From Sphingorhabdus sp. M41 (GTDB taxonomy: Bacteria; Pseudomonadota; Alphaproteobacteria; Sphingomonadales; Sphingomonadaceae), in contig NZ_CP014545.1 in assembly GCF_001586275.1 (NCBI RefSeq), forward strand, positions 558,001 through 622,000: 64,000 nucleotides of DNA. Direction: 5' to 3'. The notes beneath the pieces were generated by a model. It did no database searches. It was not told the origin of the DNA and worked only from the letters and a program-made list of their open reading frames with translations. The translations under genes and the position numbers were made by a program. Position 1 is the stretch's first letter. Each line of letters begins with the position of its first letter. Shown here piece after piece: positions 9,131 through 17,348 of this stretch.

Positions 9131-9196
9131 TTCGTCCTGAGCCTGTCGAAGGACCTGATTCGATCGCAAACCGTGCTTCGACAAGCTCAGCACGAA
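9131..9196. repeat. REP-like imperfect inverted repeat
   Basis: Two 24-base arms (9131-9154 and 9173-9196) are inverted copies differing at three positions; the core of each is CTGAGC(T/C)TGTCGAAG. Repeats with this core are frequent in sphingomonad genomes. It lies between the first and second gene of the redox operon and could form a stem-loop that lowers read-through or protects the upstream mRNA. Confidence 0.75.
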
Positions 9197-9242
9197 TGGT
9201 AAGAACAGACGCTGAACCCTCTGAGAATGGGGGAATTGTCTA

Positions 9243-10115
9243 ATGGCGAGTCAGGCAATATCCGGCCGCAAGAAAGTCGTGATGCACGACGGGTTTTTGC
9301 GGCATGCCGGTTTCCGCTGGCTGAAAATTTCTGCGGTGATCATGCTGGTCTGTATCGTCAGCTATTTGTTCATCGATGTGTCACCGCGCCACAATGGCGG
9401 TAGCTGGTATGGCTATACGCTGGGCACGATTGGCGCGTTGCTGATCCTCTGGCTGACCATGCTCGGGGTACGCAAACGGGCGATGACGCCCGGCCAATGG
9501 TCGCTCAAGGCGTGGACATCGGCGCATATCTATCTTGGCCTCAGCCTGATCGTGATCGGCACCCTGCATACCGGTTTCCAGCTTGGCTGGAATATCCATA
9601 CCGCGGCCTATGTGTTCATGATGATAGTGATCATTTCCGGCATTGTCGGGATATATTTCTACGTGACGATTCCCAAGGCGCTGTCCGACAATCGCGACGA
9701 GATGACCGAGACAGAGATGCTCGAAAATCTGCGTTCACTCGACCGGCAGCTGCACGAGGCGGCACAGCCTTTGTCAGCAGAACATGCCAGTCTGGTGCTG
9801 CAGTCGCTTGAACAGGATCCTTTCGGCGGAGGATTTGTCCGCCGAATTTCCGGAAAATATCCGGATTGTGCGACCCGGCAAGCGCAGGCCGATCTGCGGC
9901 GCGAACGCGCCTATCAGCCGAAAATGGGTGGTGACGACCCGCTCGACAAGGTCGACTCGCTGCTCGAGAAAAAGGAATCCACTCTCGGCCGCGTTCGCCG
10001 TCATCTCAAGCTCAAGGCGATGTTGCAGGTCTGGTTGTTCGTCCATGTGCCGATGACATTCGCGCTGATCGCATCGCTCACCGCGCATATCATCAGCGTG
10101 TTTTTTTACTGGTAG
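9243..10115 (+). CDS. Di-haem cytochrome b-like membrane protein
   Basis: A 290-residue integral membrane protein with about five helices: residues 27-47, 55-77, 92-112, 118-140 and 263-287. A soluble, charged loop of roughly 115 residues precedes the last helix. Two helices each carry a His pair with the same spacing, H95/H109 and H268/H282, both H-x13-H. That is the arrangement that holds two stacked b haems in bc1-type cytochromes. Sandwiched between a cytosolic Fe-S flavoprotein and a periplasmic multihaem cytochrome, it is the natural trans-membrane electron carrier of the operon. Haem binding is inferred from His spacing; no named family was recognised. Confidence 0.72.
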   Translation: MASQAISGRKKVVMHDGFLRHAGFRWLKISAVIMLVCIVSYLFIDVSPRHNGGSWYGYTLGTIGALLILWLTMLGVRKRAMTPGQWSLKAWTSAHIYLGLSLIVIGTLHTGFQLGWNIHTAAYVFMMIVIISGIVGIYFYVTIPKALSDNRDEMTETEMLENLRSLDRQLHEAAQPLSAEHASLVLQSLEQDPFGGGFVRRISGKYPDCATRQAQADLRRERAYQPKMGGDDPLDKVDSLLEKKESTLGRVRRHLKLKAMLQVWLFVHVPMTFALIASLTAHIISVFFYW

Positions 10116-10130
10116 GATGGAGAGCCCAAT

Positions 10131-11936
10131 ATGACCTTCATCGTTCGCCAGATTGCGACCACCGCCGATGGCCGGGAAATTATCCGGTCCAATCCGTTTT
10201 CCGAGAATGAAATCGGGATCGGCCGCAGCACGACCAATGCAATCCACTTGCCTGATCTTGCGGTCAATCCCGACCATGCCGTCATCCGGAAACGCGACGA
10301 CGGGCAGATCATCATCGAAAGCATCTCGGGCCAGAATTTCACGCTCGACGGCAAACAGCGGATTTCTGTTACCATCGATCCGGCAGCCGGCGCGGAGCTC
10401 GGCTTTGGTGGCCATGTCATTATCGTCAGCGAAGATGGCGAAGATATTGTCCTGACCGTGAAGCGAGTCGAGGCCCTGTCCGATTCCGCCGAAACGCGCA
10501 GCGAAACGACGCTCTATACGCTCAAGGGACTGCTTCCTGGCAAACGGGTAAGCGCCTGGGGTTTCATTGCGCTGGTGCTGGCGGCGTTTCTTGTCTGGCC
10601 GATCTATACCTGGGCGACCTGGCGCGGGGTCGAGGAACGACCCGACCAGTTCCACGCCGACACCATGTGGTCGGCCGGGGCACTGAGCAGCGCGCATCAC
10701 GGGCTCGAGAAAGACTGTCAGGCCTGCCATGTCGACGCTTTTGTCACCGTCCAGGACAAGACCTGTCTCACTTGCCACGAAGAGGATGCGCATGACCATG
10801 CCGCCAAACCGCGGCTGCTGACCGCGCGCGGTGCACCAGAGGGTTTCGGCAAAATAGGCGCTGCTTTTGCGTCCGCTTTCAACAAACCGCCGGGCAGGTG
10901 TGTCGAATGTCACAGCGAGCATGAAGGCGCTGGTGCTATGGAACCCACTGCGCAAAAATTCTGCGCGGATTGCCACGATGGAATGGATGCACGCTTGACC
11001 GACACAATATTGGAAAATGCGTCGGACTTCGGCATTGAACATCCGCAGTTCCGGCCTGCCGTGCTGGTGAGCCCGGGCGGCAACAAGCCGCTGCGCAAAC
11101 GTGTCTCGCTCGATGACAAGCCGACCGACAATAATGGCCTGAAATTTCCGCATGACGTGCATCTGTCGAAGACCGGCGGCGTCGCGCAAATGGGGCGCAG
11201 ACTGTCAAAGGAATATGGTTTCGGCGCGTCGCTCGCGTGCAAGGATTGCCACACACCGGACCCGAAAGGCGTGCGCTTTGAGCCAGTCGACATGAAGGAG
11301 GACTGCAGCATGTGCCACAGTCTTGCCTTTGACGAGATTGGCGGCACGGTGCGAACCCTGCGCCACGGCGAGCCGGCAATGGTCCAGGCCGATCTCAGAG
11401 CCTATTATCGCTCGACCGGGCCGACCCGACCGATCAATCTTGGCGGGATGGCGCGCCGCCGTCCGGGCAGCGGTAACGAGGCTCGCGTTGCCAGCGATTA
11501 CGCCCGCGCCGTCCAGTTCCGCCCAAGCCGTGCCAATCTGGCGATCAGCCAGGTTTTCTCGCGCGGCGGTGCCTGTTTCGACTGTCACGGGATCACTCCG
11601 CCCACTGCGCGCGGACGGGTGGATTACGGCATCAAGCCGGTTACCCAGACCGATCGCTATATGCACAATGGCTGGTTCAGCCATGACGCCCATGTCGAAG
11701 AAACATGTGAGTCCTGCCACGATGCACCGACGTCCAAGGATGCCAGTGATCTGCTGCTACCGGGGATCAAGACCTGCCGCGAATGCCACGGCGGGGAATT
11801 TCAGAAAGCGTCTGACGTGCCTTCAACCTGCGCCATGTGCCATGATTATCACGCCGATGACGGCGCACCATGGCTGATCAAGGAACAGCAGAAAGACAAG
11901 CAGATCAAGCCGGAGAAACAGATTGCCCGGCAATAG
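10131..11936 (+). CDS. FHA domain fused to a decahaem cytochrome c
   Basis: A 601-residue protein. Residues 1-110 form an FHA fold: IGRSTTNAIHLPD followed by VNPDHAVI, where the usual Ser of the SxxH motif is Asn. One membrane helix follows at about residues 141-163. The rest contains ten CxxCH haem-attachment motifs, from residue 196 (CQACH) to 567 (CAMCH), with extra His residues available as distal ligands. Topology is inferred as FHA in the cytoplasm and haem domain in the periplasm. FHA domains bind phosphothreonine peptides, so a phosphorylated partner may dock here. It starts 15 bases after the cytochrome b-like gene. I know no named family with this architecture. Confidence 0.9.
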   Translation: MTFIVRQIATTADGREIIRSNPFSENEIGIGRSTTNAIHLPDLAVNPDHAVIRKRDDGQIIIESISGQNFTLDGKQRISVTIDPAAGAELGFGGHVIIVSEDGEDIVLTVKRVEALSDSAETRSETTLYTLKGLLPGKRVSAWGFIALVLAAFLVWPIYTWATWRGVEERPDQFHADTMWSAGALSSAHHGLEKDCQACHVDAFVTVQDKTCLTCHEEDAHDHAAKPRLLTARGAPEGFGKIGAAFASAFNKPPGRCVECHSEHEGAGAMEPTAQKFCADCHDGMDARLTDTILENASDFGIEHPQFRPAVLVSPGGNKPLRKRVSLDDKPTDNNGLKFPHDVHLSKTGGVAQMGRRLSKEYGFGASLACKDCHTPDPKGVRFEPVDMKEDCSMCHSLAFDEIGGTVRTLRHGEPAMVQADLRAYYRSTGPTRPINLGGMARRRPGSGNEARVASDYARAVQFRPSRANLAISQVFSRGGACFDCHGITPPTARGRVDYGIKPVTQTDRYMHNGWFSHDAHVEETCESCHDAPTSKDASDLLLPGIKTCRECHGGEFQKASDVPSTCAMCHDYHADDGAPWLIKEQQKDKQIKPEKQIARQ

Positions 11937-11963
11937 GGCGAGCGGAAAAAGGGGAGGGCGTCC

Positions 11964-12812
11964 ATGTTAATGGCGCAGATCACGGATATTCACCTGGGCT
12001 TTGACCCTGATAATCCGGCAGAATTCAACCGCAAGCGGCTCGATCAGGCGATCAAGATGATTTGCGCGATGAGCCCGCAGCCCGATATCTTGCTCGCCAC
12101 CGGCGATCTTGTCGATCGCGGCGATCAGGAAAGCTATCGCCGGCTGGAAAATGCTTTGTCGGTTGTGCCTTTCCCGGTCCACATGTGTCTCGGCAACCAC
12201 GATCTGCGGACGCCGTTCAACAAGCAATTCCCCGATGTCCCGACAGCGGATGGCTTTGTCCAATATGAGGTCGATACGCCGGAACTCCGGCTGCTGTTTC
12301 TCGATACGCTGGAAGAGGGCCGGCATGGCGGCGCCTTTTGCAAGGTCCGCGCTGCATGGCTGTCGGACCGCCTCGCTGAAAAGCAGGACAAGCCGACAAT
12401 CCTGATCCTGCACCATCCGCCGGTGGAAAGTGGCATCGAGTGGATGACCACCCATCCGGACGAGCCCTGGGTGACGCGGCTGGCTGGCACGGTCGCTGGC
12501 CATGATCAGGTCAAGGGCATGATTACCGGTCATTTGCACCGCAATATCTCGACCTGGTGGGGAGACATCAGTCTGGCGATCTGCGCCTCGACCGCGCCGC
12601 AAGTGGCGCTCGATCTCAACCCGATCGATCCCGAGCATCCCGATGGCCGCAACATGATCGTCGCCGACCCACCGGCTATTGCCCTGCATTACTGGAACGG
12701 TCGTCAGCTGATCAGCCATTTCGAAAATGCCGAGGAGCATGTCATGCTGGCTCGTTACGACGAGAATCTGCAGCCGCTGGTCCGCGCTCTGCTGGCCGAG
12801 CGACCGGAATAG
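11964..12812 (+). CDS. CpdA-like class III cyclic-nucleotide phosphodiesterase
   Basis: A 282-residue calcineurin-type metallophosphoesterase. The five metal motifs are in order: DIH at residues 8-10, GDLVDRGD, GNHD, the His of LHHPP and GHLH. Length and motif spacing match CpdA, which hydrolyses 3',5'-cAMP using two metal ions in the cytoplasm. A strong ribosome site (AGGGGAGGG) precedes the ATG. It is the last gene of the redox operon, 27 bases after the decahaem cytochrome. Since the first gene carries two cNMP-binding domains, the enzyme probably resets that signal; this link is inference. Other small phosphodiester substrates cannot be excluded. Confidence 0.85.
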   Translation: MLMAQITDIHLGFDPDNPAEFNRKRLDQAIKMICAMSPQPDILLATGDLVDRGDQESYRRLENALSVVPFPVHMCLGNHDLRTPFNKQFPDVPTADGFVQYEVDTPELRLLFLDTLEEGRHGGAFCKVRAAWLSDRLAEKQDKPTILILHHPPVESGIEWMTTHPDEPWVTRLAGTVAGHDQVKGMITGHLHRNISTWWGDISLAICASTAPQVALDLNPIDPEHPDGRNMIVADPPAIALHYWNGRQLISHFENAEEHVMLARYDENLQPLVRALLAERPE

Positions 12813-12981
12813 CCCTTTTCTCGAAGTCGTTCATCGCTGCTAAATAGTCGTTCGTCTAAAAAGTGATTTCCAACGCAACCTTTTTTGCGTTTCCGCTTCG
12901 CATTGGCTAGACCGTCCCCAAATACACATCAGGTGCTTTGGCGAGATCCGCGATAGCGGTCCCATATTTGGAGAAACATAC

Positions 12982-15198
12982 ATGCGATTCACGATATCCA
13001 CCCGCAAATTCTTTCTGGGCGTGTCCAGCGCCGCGCTGATCGGCGCGACTGCGACACCCGCTCTGGCCGACCATCATGGAAAAAAAATGACAACAGCAGA
13101 ATTGAACAAAATGTCTGCGATGCAGACAGCTCAAGCCGCAACCAGCGACAATGCCGCGAGCGACAATAGCGTTCTCCAGCCATGGACCGGACCCTATGAT
13201 GGCGTGCCACCATGGGATGAAGTCAAGGTTTCCGATTTTCCTGCCGCTTTCCAGGCGACAATGGACAAGATCCAGGCCGACGTGAACGCGATCCGCGACA
13301 ACCCGGCGCCCGCGACCTTCGAAAATTTCACCGTACCGATGGAACTGGTCGGCAATGAAGCCAATAATCTGTTCGCCATCTGGGGCGTGCACAGCAGCAA
13401 TCTTTCCAATGACGAGGTCCGCGAAATCCAGGGCGAATGGATGCCCAAGGTCTCGGCTTTCTTCGACCAGCTGACTCTCGACCCGAAATTGCTGGCCAAG
13501 ACCAAAGCGGTTTATGACAATCGTGAATCCGCTGGCCTCGATGCTATGCAGACCCGGTTGGTCGAGCGCAATTACGAGCAACTGGTCCGTGACGGCGCGC
13601 TGCTGGACGGCGCGAAAAAAGAAACGCTGATCGCTTACAATACCGAATTGTCGAAGGCGTTTAACGATTTCTCCAACAAGGTATTGGCCGATGAAGAAAC
13701 CTTCATCTTCCTGACCGACGAAGCGGATCTGGCTGGTCTGCCGGACAGTTTTGTTGCCTCGCTCAAGGCAGCAGCCGAAGAGCAGGGCAAGACCGGCTGG
13801 GCGCTGAAAAACACCCGCTCGGTGATGCAGCCTTTCCTGCAGAATTCGACCCGTCGCGATCTGCGCGAAAAAGTCTACAATGCCTATATCAACCGCGGCG
13901 ACAATGGCGATGCCAATGACACCAACGCGACCATCGCCAAGATCCTGAAGCTGCGCGCCGACCGCGCCAAGCTCCTGGGCTTCAAGACCCACGCCCATTA
14001 CCGCATGGCCGACACGATGGCGAAAGAGCCGGAAGCGGCGATGGACCTGATGATGAAAGTCTGGCCAGCGGCGGTTGCCCGCGTCGGTGAAGAAGTCGCC
14101 GACATGCAGGCTGTTGCCGATGCCGAAGGCGCTGGTATCACGATCGCGCCCTGGGATTATCGCTATTATGCGGAGAAGGTCCGCAAGGCAAAATATGATC
14201 TCGATGCTGCGGAGATCAAACCCTATTTCCAGCTCGACAAGATGATGGACGCCCTGTTCGATGCAGCGGGCAAGCTCTATGGCATGACCTTCACCGAAAC
14301 CACCGGCACCATTCCGGTTTTCGACCCCGAGGTGCGCACCTTTGAAGTCAAGCGCGATGGCAAGCTGATCGGTGTGCAATTTTTCGACAATTATGCGCGC
14401 AAGGGCAAAAGGTCCGGCGCGTGGATGACCACCTACAAGGACAAATACAAGCTGGGCGGCAATAACAAATATACGATTTCGTCGAACAATAATAATTTCG
14501 TCAAGGGCGGCGACGGCGAGCCGACTTTGATCAGCCTCGACGATGCCACGACCCTGTTCCACGAATTCGGTCACGCGCTGCACTATCTCAACTATGACAT
14601 CACCTATCCCGGTCTCGCCAATACGCCGCGCGACTTTGTCGAATATCCGAGCCAGGTGAACGAGAATTGGCTGATGACGCCCTATATCCTGTCGACTTAT
14701 GCCACCCACTACAAGACCGGCGAGCCGATCCCGAAGGAACTGGTCGAAAAGATCCAGGCGTCCAAGACCTTCAACGAGGGCTTTTCGACGGTGGAATATC
14801 TGTCCTCGGCGATCGTCGACATGAAGCTGCACAACCGCGAGACCCCGGTCACCGATCCGGACAAGTTCGAGCGCGAGACGCTGACCGAAATCGGCATGCC
14901 GAAAGAGATCGTGATGCGGCACCGCCTGCCGCAGTTCAACCATCTCTTCTCGTCCGACGCCTATTCGGCCGGCTATTACAGCTATCTCTGGTCGGAAACG
15001 ATGGACGCCGACAGCTGGGCCGCGTTCGAGGAAGCCGGCAGCCCGTGGGACAAGACCACGGCCGAGCGTTTCCGTACGATCCTGCTGTCGACCGGCAACG
15101 AAACCGACCGCAAGGAAGCCTATCGCGAATTCCGCGGCCGCGATCCGGAGGTAAAATATATCCTCAAGAAGCGTGGTTTTCCTGTACCGGGTGAATGA
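12982..15198 (+). CDS. dcp: M3-family peptidyl-dipeptidase, exported
   Basis: A 738-residue zinc peptidase of the thimet oligopeptidase/Dcp family. An N-terminal signal peptide ends near the Ala-Leu-Ala of TPALADHHG. HEFGHALHYL supplies the HExxH zinc site, with the third ligand Glu in the following NENW region. Dcp removes C-terminal dipeptides from oligopeptides, here in the periplasm. A clear hairpin terminator follows. Two broken copies of its 3' end lie 1.7 and 4.6 kb downstream, so the gene has been duplicated at least twice in the past. Confidence 0.93.
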   Translation: MRFTISTRKFFLGVSSAALIGATATPALADHHGKKMTTAELNKMSAMQTAQAATSDNAASDNSVLQPWTGPYDGVPPWDEVKVSDFPAAFQATMDKIQADVNAIRDNPAPATFENFTVPMELVGNEANNLFAIWGVHSSNLSNDEVREIQGEWMPKVSAFFDQLTLDPKLLAKTKAVYDNRESAGLDAMQTRLVERNYEQLVRDGALLDGAKKETLIAYNTELSKAFNDFSNKVLADEETFIFLTDEADLAGLPDSFVASLKAAAEEQGKTGWALKNTRSVMQPFLQNSTRRDLREKVYNAYINRGDNGDANDTNATIAKILKLRADRAKLLGFKTHAHYRMADTMAKEPEAAMDLMMKVWPAAVARVGEEVADMQAVADAEGAGITIAPWDYRYYAEKVRKAKYDLDAAEIKPYFQLDKMMDALFDAAGKLYGMTFTETTGTIPVFDPEVRTFEVKRDGKLIGVQFFDNYARKGKRSGAWMTTYKDKYKLGGNNKYTISSNNNNFVKGGDGEPTLISLDDATTLFHEFGHALHYLNYDITYPGLANTPRDFVEYPSQVNENWLMTPYILSTYATHYKTGEPIPKELVEKIQASKTFNEGFSTVEYLSSAIVDMKLHNRETPVTDPDKFERETLTEIGMPKEIVMRHRLPQFNHLFSSDAYSAGYYSYLWSETMDADSWAAFEEAGSPWDKTTAERFRTILLSTGNETDRKEAYREFRGRDPEVKYILKKRGFPVPGE

Positions 15199-15248
15199 GG
15201 CTGACGGCGACGCGGCGAAATAGGCCGCTGTTGTCAGGATGAAGTTTG

Positions 15249-15280
15249 AAAAGGGGAGTGCGATTGCGCTCCCCTTTTTC
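15249..15280. terminator. Hairpin terminator after the M3 peptidase, probably bidirectional
   Basis: AAAAGGGGAGTGCG pairs with a GCGCTCCCCTTTT arm and ends in a T-run; the A-run on the other side gives a T-run on the minus strand too. It sits between the convergent M3 and MFS genes, touching the MFS stop codon. Near-identical hairpins recur at 17148 and 19872. Confidence 0.9.
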
Positions 15281-16733
15281 ATTCGTTCCGTCGCCGCCGC
15301 GCGATCAGTTCCTGGATTTGCAGCAACCGTTCCTCGGTCATCGAGAAGCGGAAGGTGAAGACAAACGCCACCAGCATCAACGGCACGATGGCGGCGGCGC
15401 CGATCAAGACCAGCGCGTCGAGTGTTGACTGCTCGACCGATCCCGGCCGCATGCCTTCCTCCAGCCCGACCATGTCGAGCGCAAAGCCGCCGTAAAGTGG
15501 CCCGACCGCGCCACCAAGTTTGGTCGTGAACTGCAGCACGGCATAGAAACCGCCCTCTTGCCGCAGCCCGGTTTCGGCTTCGTGCTCGTCGGTCAGGTCG
15601 GCGGTCAACGACGCGATGGCCACGATCCGCAATATGAAGAAGCTCATGAAGACCGCATTCTGGACGACTAGGATCCCGAAGATCACCGGATCACCATTGT
15701 CCGGGATCAGGTCGAACCAACGCAGAAAATAGGGCCAGGACAGGTCGAGCAGCATCACCACGACCGCCCATTTGACAATGTCATGCTTCGGCATCCGTCG
15801 GCCGGCCGTCTTCAGAAAGACCATCGCAATTGGCACTGCGATCACTACGGACAGGCCGAGCAGCACTCCCATCTCGGTTGCCCCCAGTTCCCAGAAATAG
15901 GTCCAGAAAATGACGTTGAGCGCGATGGTGATGCCATAAGACGCGGTCGCGCCCAGATCATAGCCGAGCACATTGCGGAAATTGCGGTTCTGGAATGTGG
16001 AGAGAAAATCGCGCCACAGTCCGGCAAAACCGGGTGTCGACGGCGCGCGGGCGGGATCGACCCTGGTATGGCCGATAAATTTCCAGGTGCCGGCGATGCA
16101 CGCCGTCGCGGTGATCCAGACGAACAGCGCTGACAGCCATCCATAGGTCACATAATTGCTGGCAATAAACCGGCCATCGCCGCCCGCACCCTCGTCGAAC
16201 AGAAAATAGAGACAGGCCGACGGCAGCAGCAGCGTGGTGAGAAACAGGAACGCCGTACGCTGTCCCATCAGCGCGCTGCGGTCGTGATAATCCTGGGTGA
16301 TTTCGGCGACCAGCGTATAATGCGGGATCGAGAAAAAGGTCAGCGCGGTGCGGATCCATAGCGAACAGCCCAGAAGCCACCCCGCCAGCGATAGCTCGCT
16401 GTCCAGAACGAAATCGGGCGGCGCAAACAGCGCGATAAAGCCGAGCCCCATTGGCACGGTGCTGAAAATCATAAACGGATGCCGCCTTCCCCAGCGGCTT
16501 TTAAACCGGTCGGACCAGCTGCCGACCATCGGATCGGACACCGCGTCCCAGACTAGGCTGAGCGCCAGAACAATCCCCGTCGCCGTCCCGCTCAGCCCGA
16601 GCACCTGCGTGTAGAACAGCAGCACGAACATGACATAGGCCGCTTCCTTCACCGCATAAACCGCCCCGCCAAGGCCATAGGACAGCCGGTTGGGAAGGGT
16701 CAGGTGCAGGGAGGTGGGTTCTTGCTTATTCAC
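15279..16733 (-). CDS. MFS transporter, GPH (sugar:cation symporter)-like
   Basis: About 484 residues and twelve hydrophobic helices. The N-terminal region (LPNRLSYGLGG, then SLVWDAVSDPMVGSWSD with RWGRRHPFM) carries the MelB/GPH signature of sodium- or proton-coupled glycoside symporters. The open frame runs upstream to 16994, but that part is antisense to peptidase remnants and lacks membrane character. The GTG at 16733 (NKQEPTSLH...) gives a normal N-terminus, though no strong ribosome site precedes it. It converges on the M3 peptidase gene. The substrate is unknown. Confidence 0.85.
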   Translation of the reverse strand: MNKQEPTSLHLTLPNRLSYGLGGAVYAVKEAAYVMFVLLFYTQVLGLSGTATGIVLALSLVWDAVSDPMVGSWSDRFKSRWGRRHPFMIFSTVPMGLGFIALFAPPDFVLDSELSLAGWLLGCSLWIRTALTFFSIPHYTLVAEITQDYHDRSALMGQRTAFLFLTTLLLPSACLYFLFDEGAGGDGRFIASNYVTYGWLSALFVWITATACIAGTWKFIGHTRVDPARAPSTPGFAGLWRDFLSTFQNRNFRNVLGYDLGATASYGITIALNVIFWTYFWELGATEMGVLLGLSVVIAVPIAMVFLKTAGRRMPKHDIVKWAVVVMLLDLSWPYFLRWFDLIPDNGDPVIFGILVVQNAVFMSFFILRIVAIASLTADLTDEHEAETGLRQEGGFYAVLQFTTKLGGAVGPLYGGFALDMVGLEEGMRPGSVEQSTLDALVLIGAAAIVPLMLVAFVFTFRFSMTEERLLQIQELIARRRRNE

Positions 16734-16798
16734 ACTGATGTCAGCGTCGCACAACAGGGCGTCTGAAGCTATCGAAATTATGATATTATATGCGCGGC

Positions 16799-16907
16799 AT
16801 TCAGGGTGCCGGTCGCAACCACCTTCTGCGGCGCGTTTGACCGCGCGACCGGTCATGAACCCTTTGATCTCGGGCCGAATTTGGTCAGGGACCGGGCGGG
16901 GAAATAG
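16799..16907 (+). pseudogene. Remnant of a second S46 peptidase gene, 3' end
   Basis: Reading from VPVATTFCGAFDRATG through HEPFDLGP to NLVRDRAGK and a TAG stop, this aligns with the C-terminus of the intact S46 gene downstream (VPIATTLGGTFDRATG, NEPFDLAP, then NLVKELAGK). A block equal to 249 bases of the intact gene is missing between DLGP and NLV, which removes the catalytic-Ser region. No start codon or upstream part remains. Third-position differences from the intact copy show it is an old paralogue rather than a recent copy. Confidence 0.82.
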
Positions 16908-16913
16908 TTGCGG

Positions 16914-17086
16914 GCACCTGGGCGGCTTTCGAGGAAGCAGACAACCCGCGGGATGCGAAAACCGCAGAGCGCTTCCGCTCGATCTTGCTGGCAACCGGCA
17001 ATGAAACCGACCGCAAATTCCGCGGTCGCGATCCGGAGGTTAAATATATCCTCGAGAAGGGTGGCTTCCCGGTACCGGGTGAATGA
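16914..17086 (+). pseudogene. Remnant of an M3 peptidase gene, 3' end
   Basis: The frame TWAAFEEADNPRDAKTAERF onward to KYILEKGGFPVPGE and TGA aligns with the last 62 codons of the intact M3 gene (SWAAFEEAGSPWDKTTAERF ... KYILKKRGFPVPGE), with five codons lost in NETDRK(EAYRE)F. It begins seven bases after the stop of the S46 remnant and is followed by the same type of 3' untranslated region and terminator as the intact gene. The catalytic domain is gone. Confidence 0.87.
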
Positions 17087-17147
17087 GGCGATAAGCATAG
17101 TGAGGATAGTGCGGCAAAATAGGCCGCCCTTGCCTGAATGAACTAAG

Positions 17148-17178
17148 AAAGGGGAGTGCGATCGCGCTCCCCTTTTTT
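17148..17178 (+). terminator. Hairpin terminator, second copy
   Basis: AAAGGGGAGTGCG and CGCTCCCCTTT pair around ATCG, followed by a T-run. It is the relic 3' end of the lost M3 paralogue and may now have no transcript to stop. Confidence 0.85.
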
Positions 17179-17348
17179 GTTGGAGATTGTCGCAATTGAT
17201 ATGGTAATTCCGTTGTAGACTCGCCGCGTCATGCTAAACTCATCCTACCTTTTGGAATGAATTTCGAAGCGACGAAGGAATGCATATTGGCAGTTCGGAC
17301 AGTTGGTCAAAGCCCCCGGTTCTGAACATAAAAAGGAGACAAGTCCTC

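Noticed and set aside
12907-15282. 791-codon open frame on the minus strand
   Set aside because: Exactly antisense to the M3 peptidase gene. The His/Gly/Asp/Arg-rich translation is typical of a shadow frame in G+C-rich DNA.
16734-16994. N-terminal extension of the MFS transporter
   Set aside because: This part is antisense to the S46 and M3 remnants and is not hydrophobic; the GTG at 16733 gives a normal family N-terminus.
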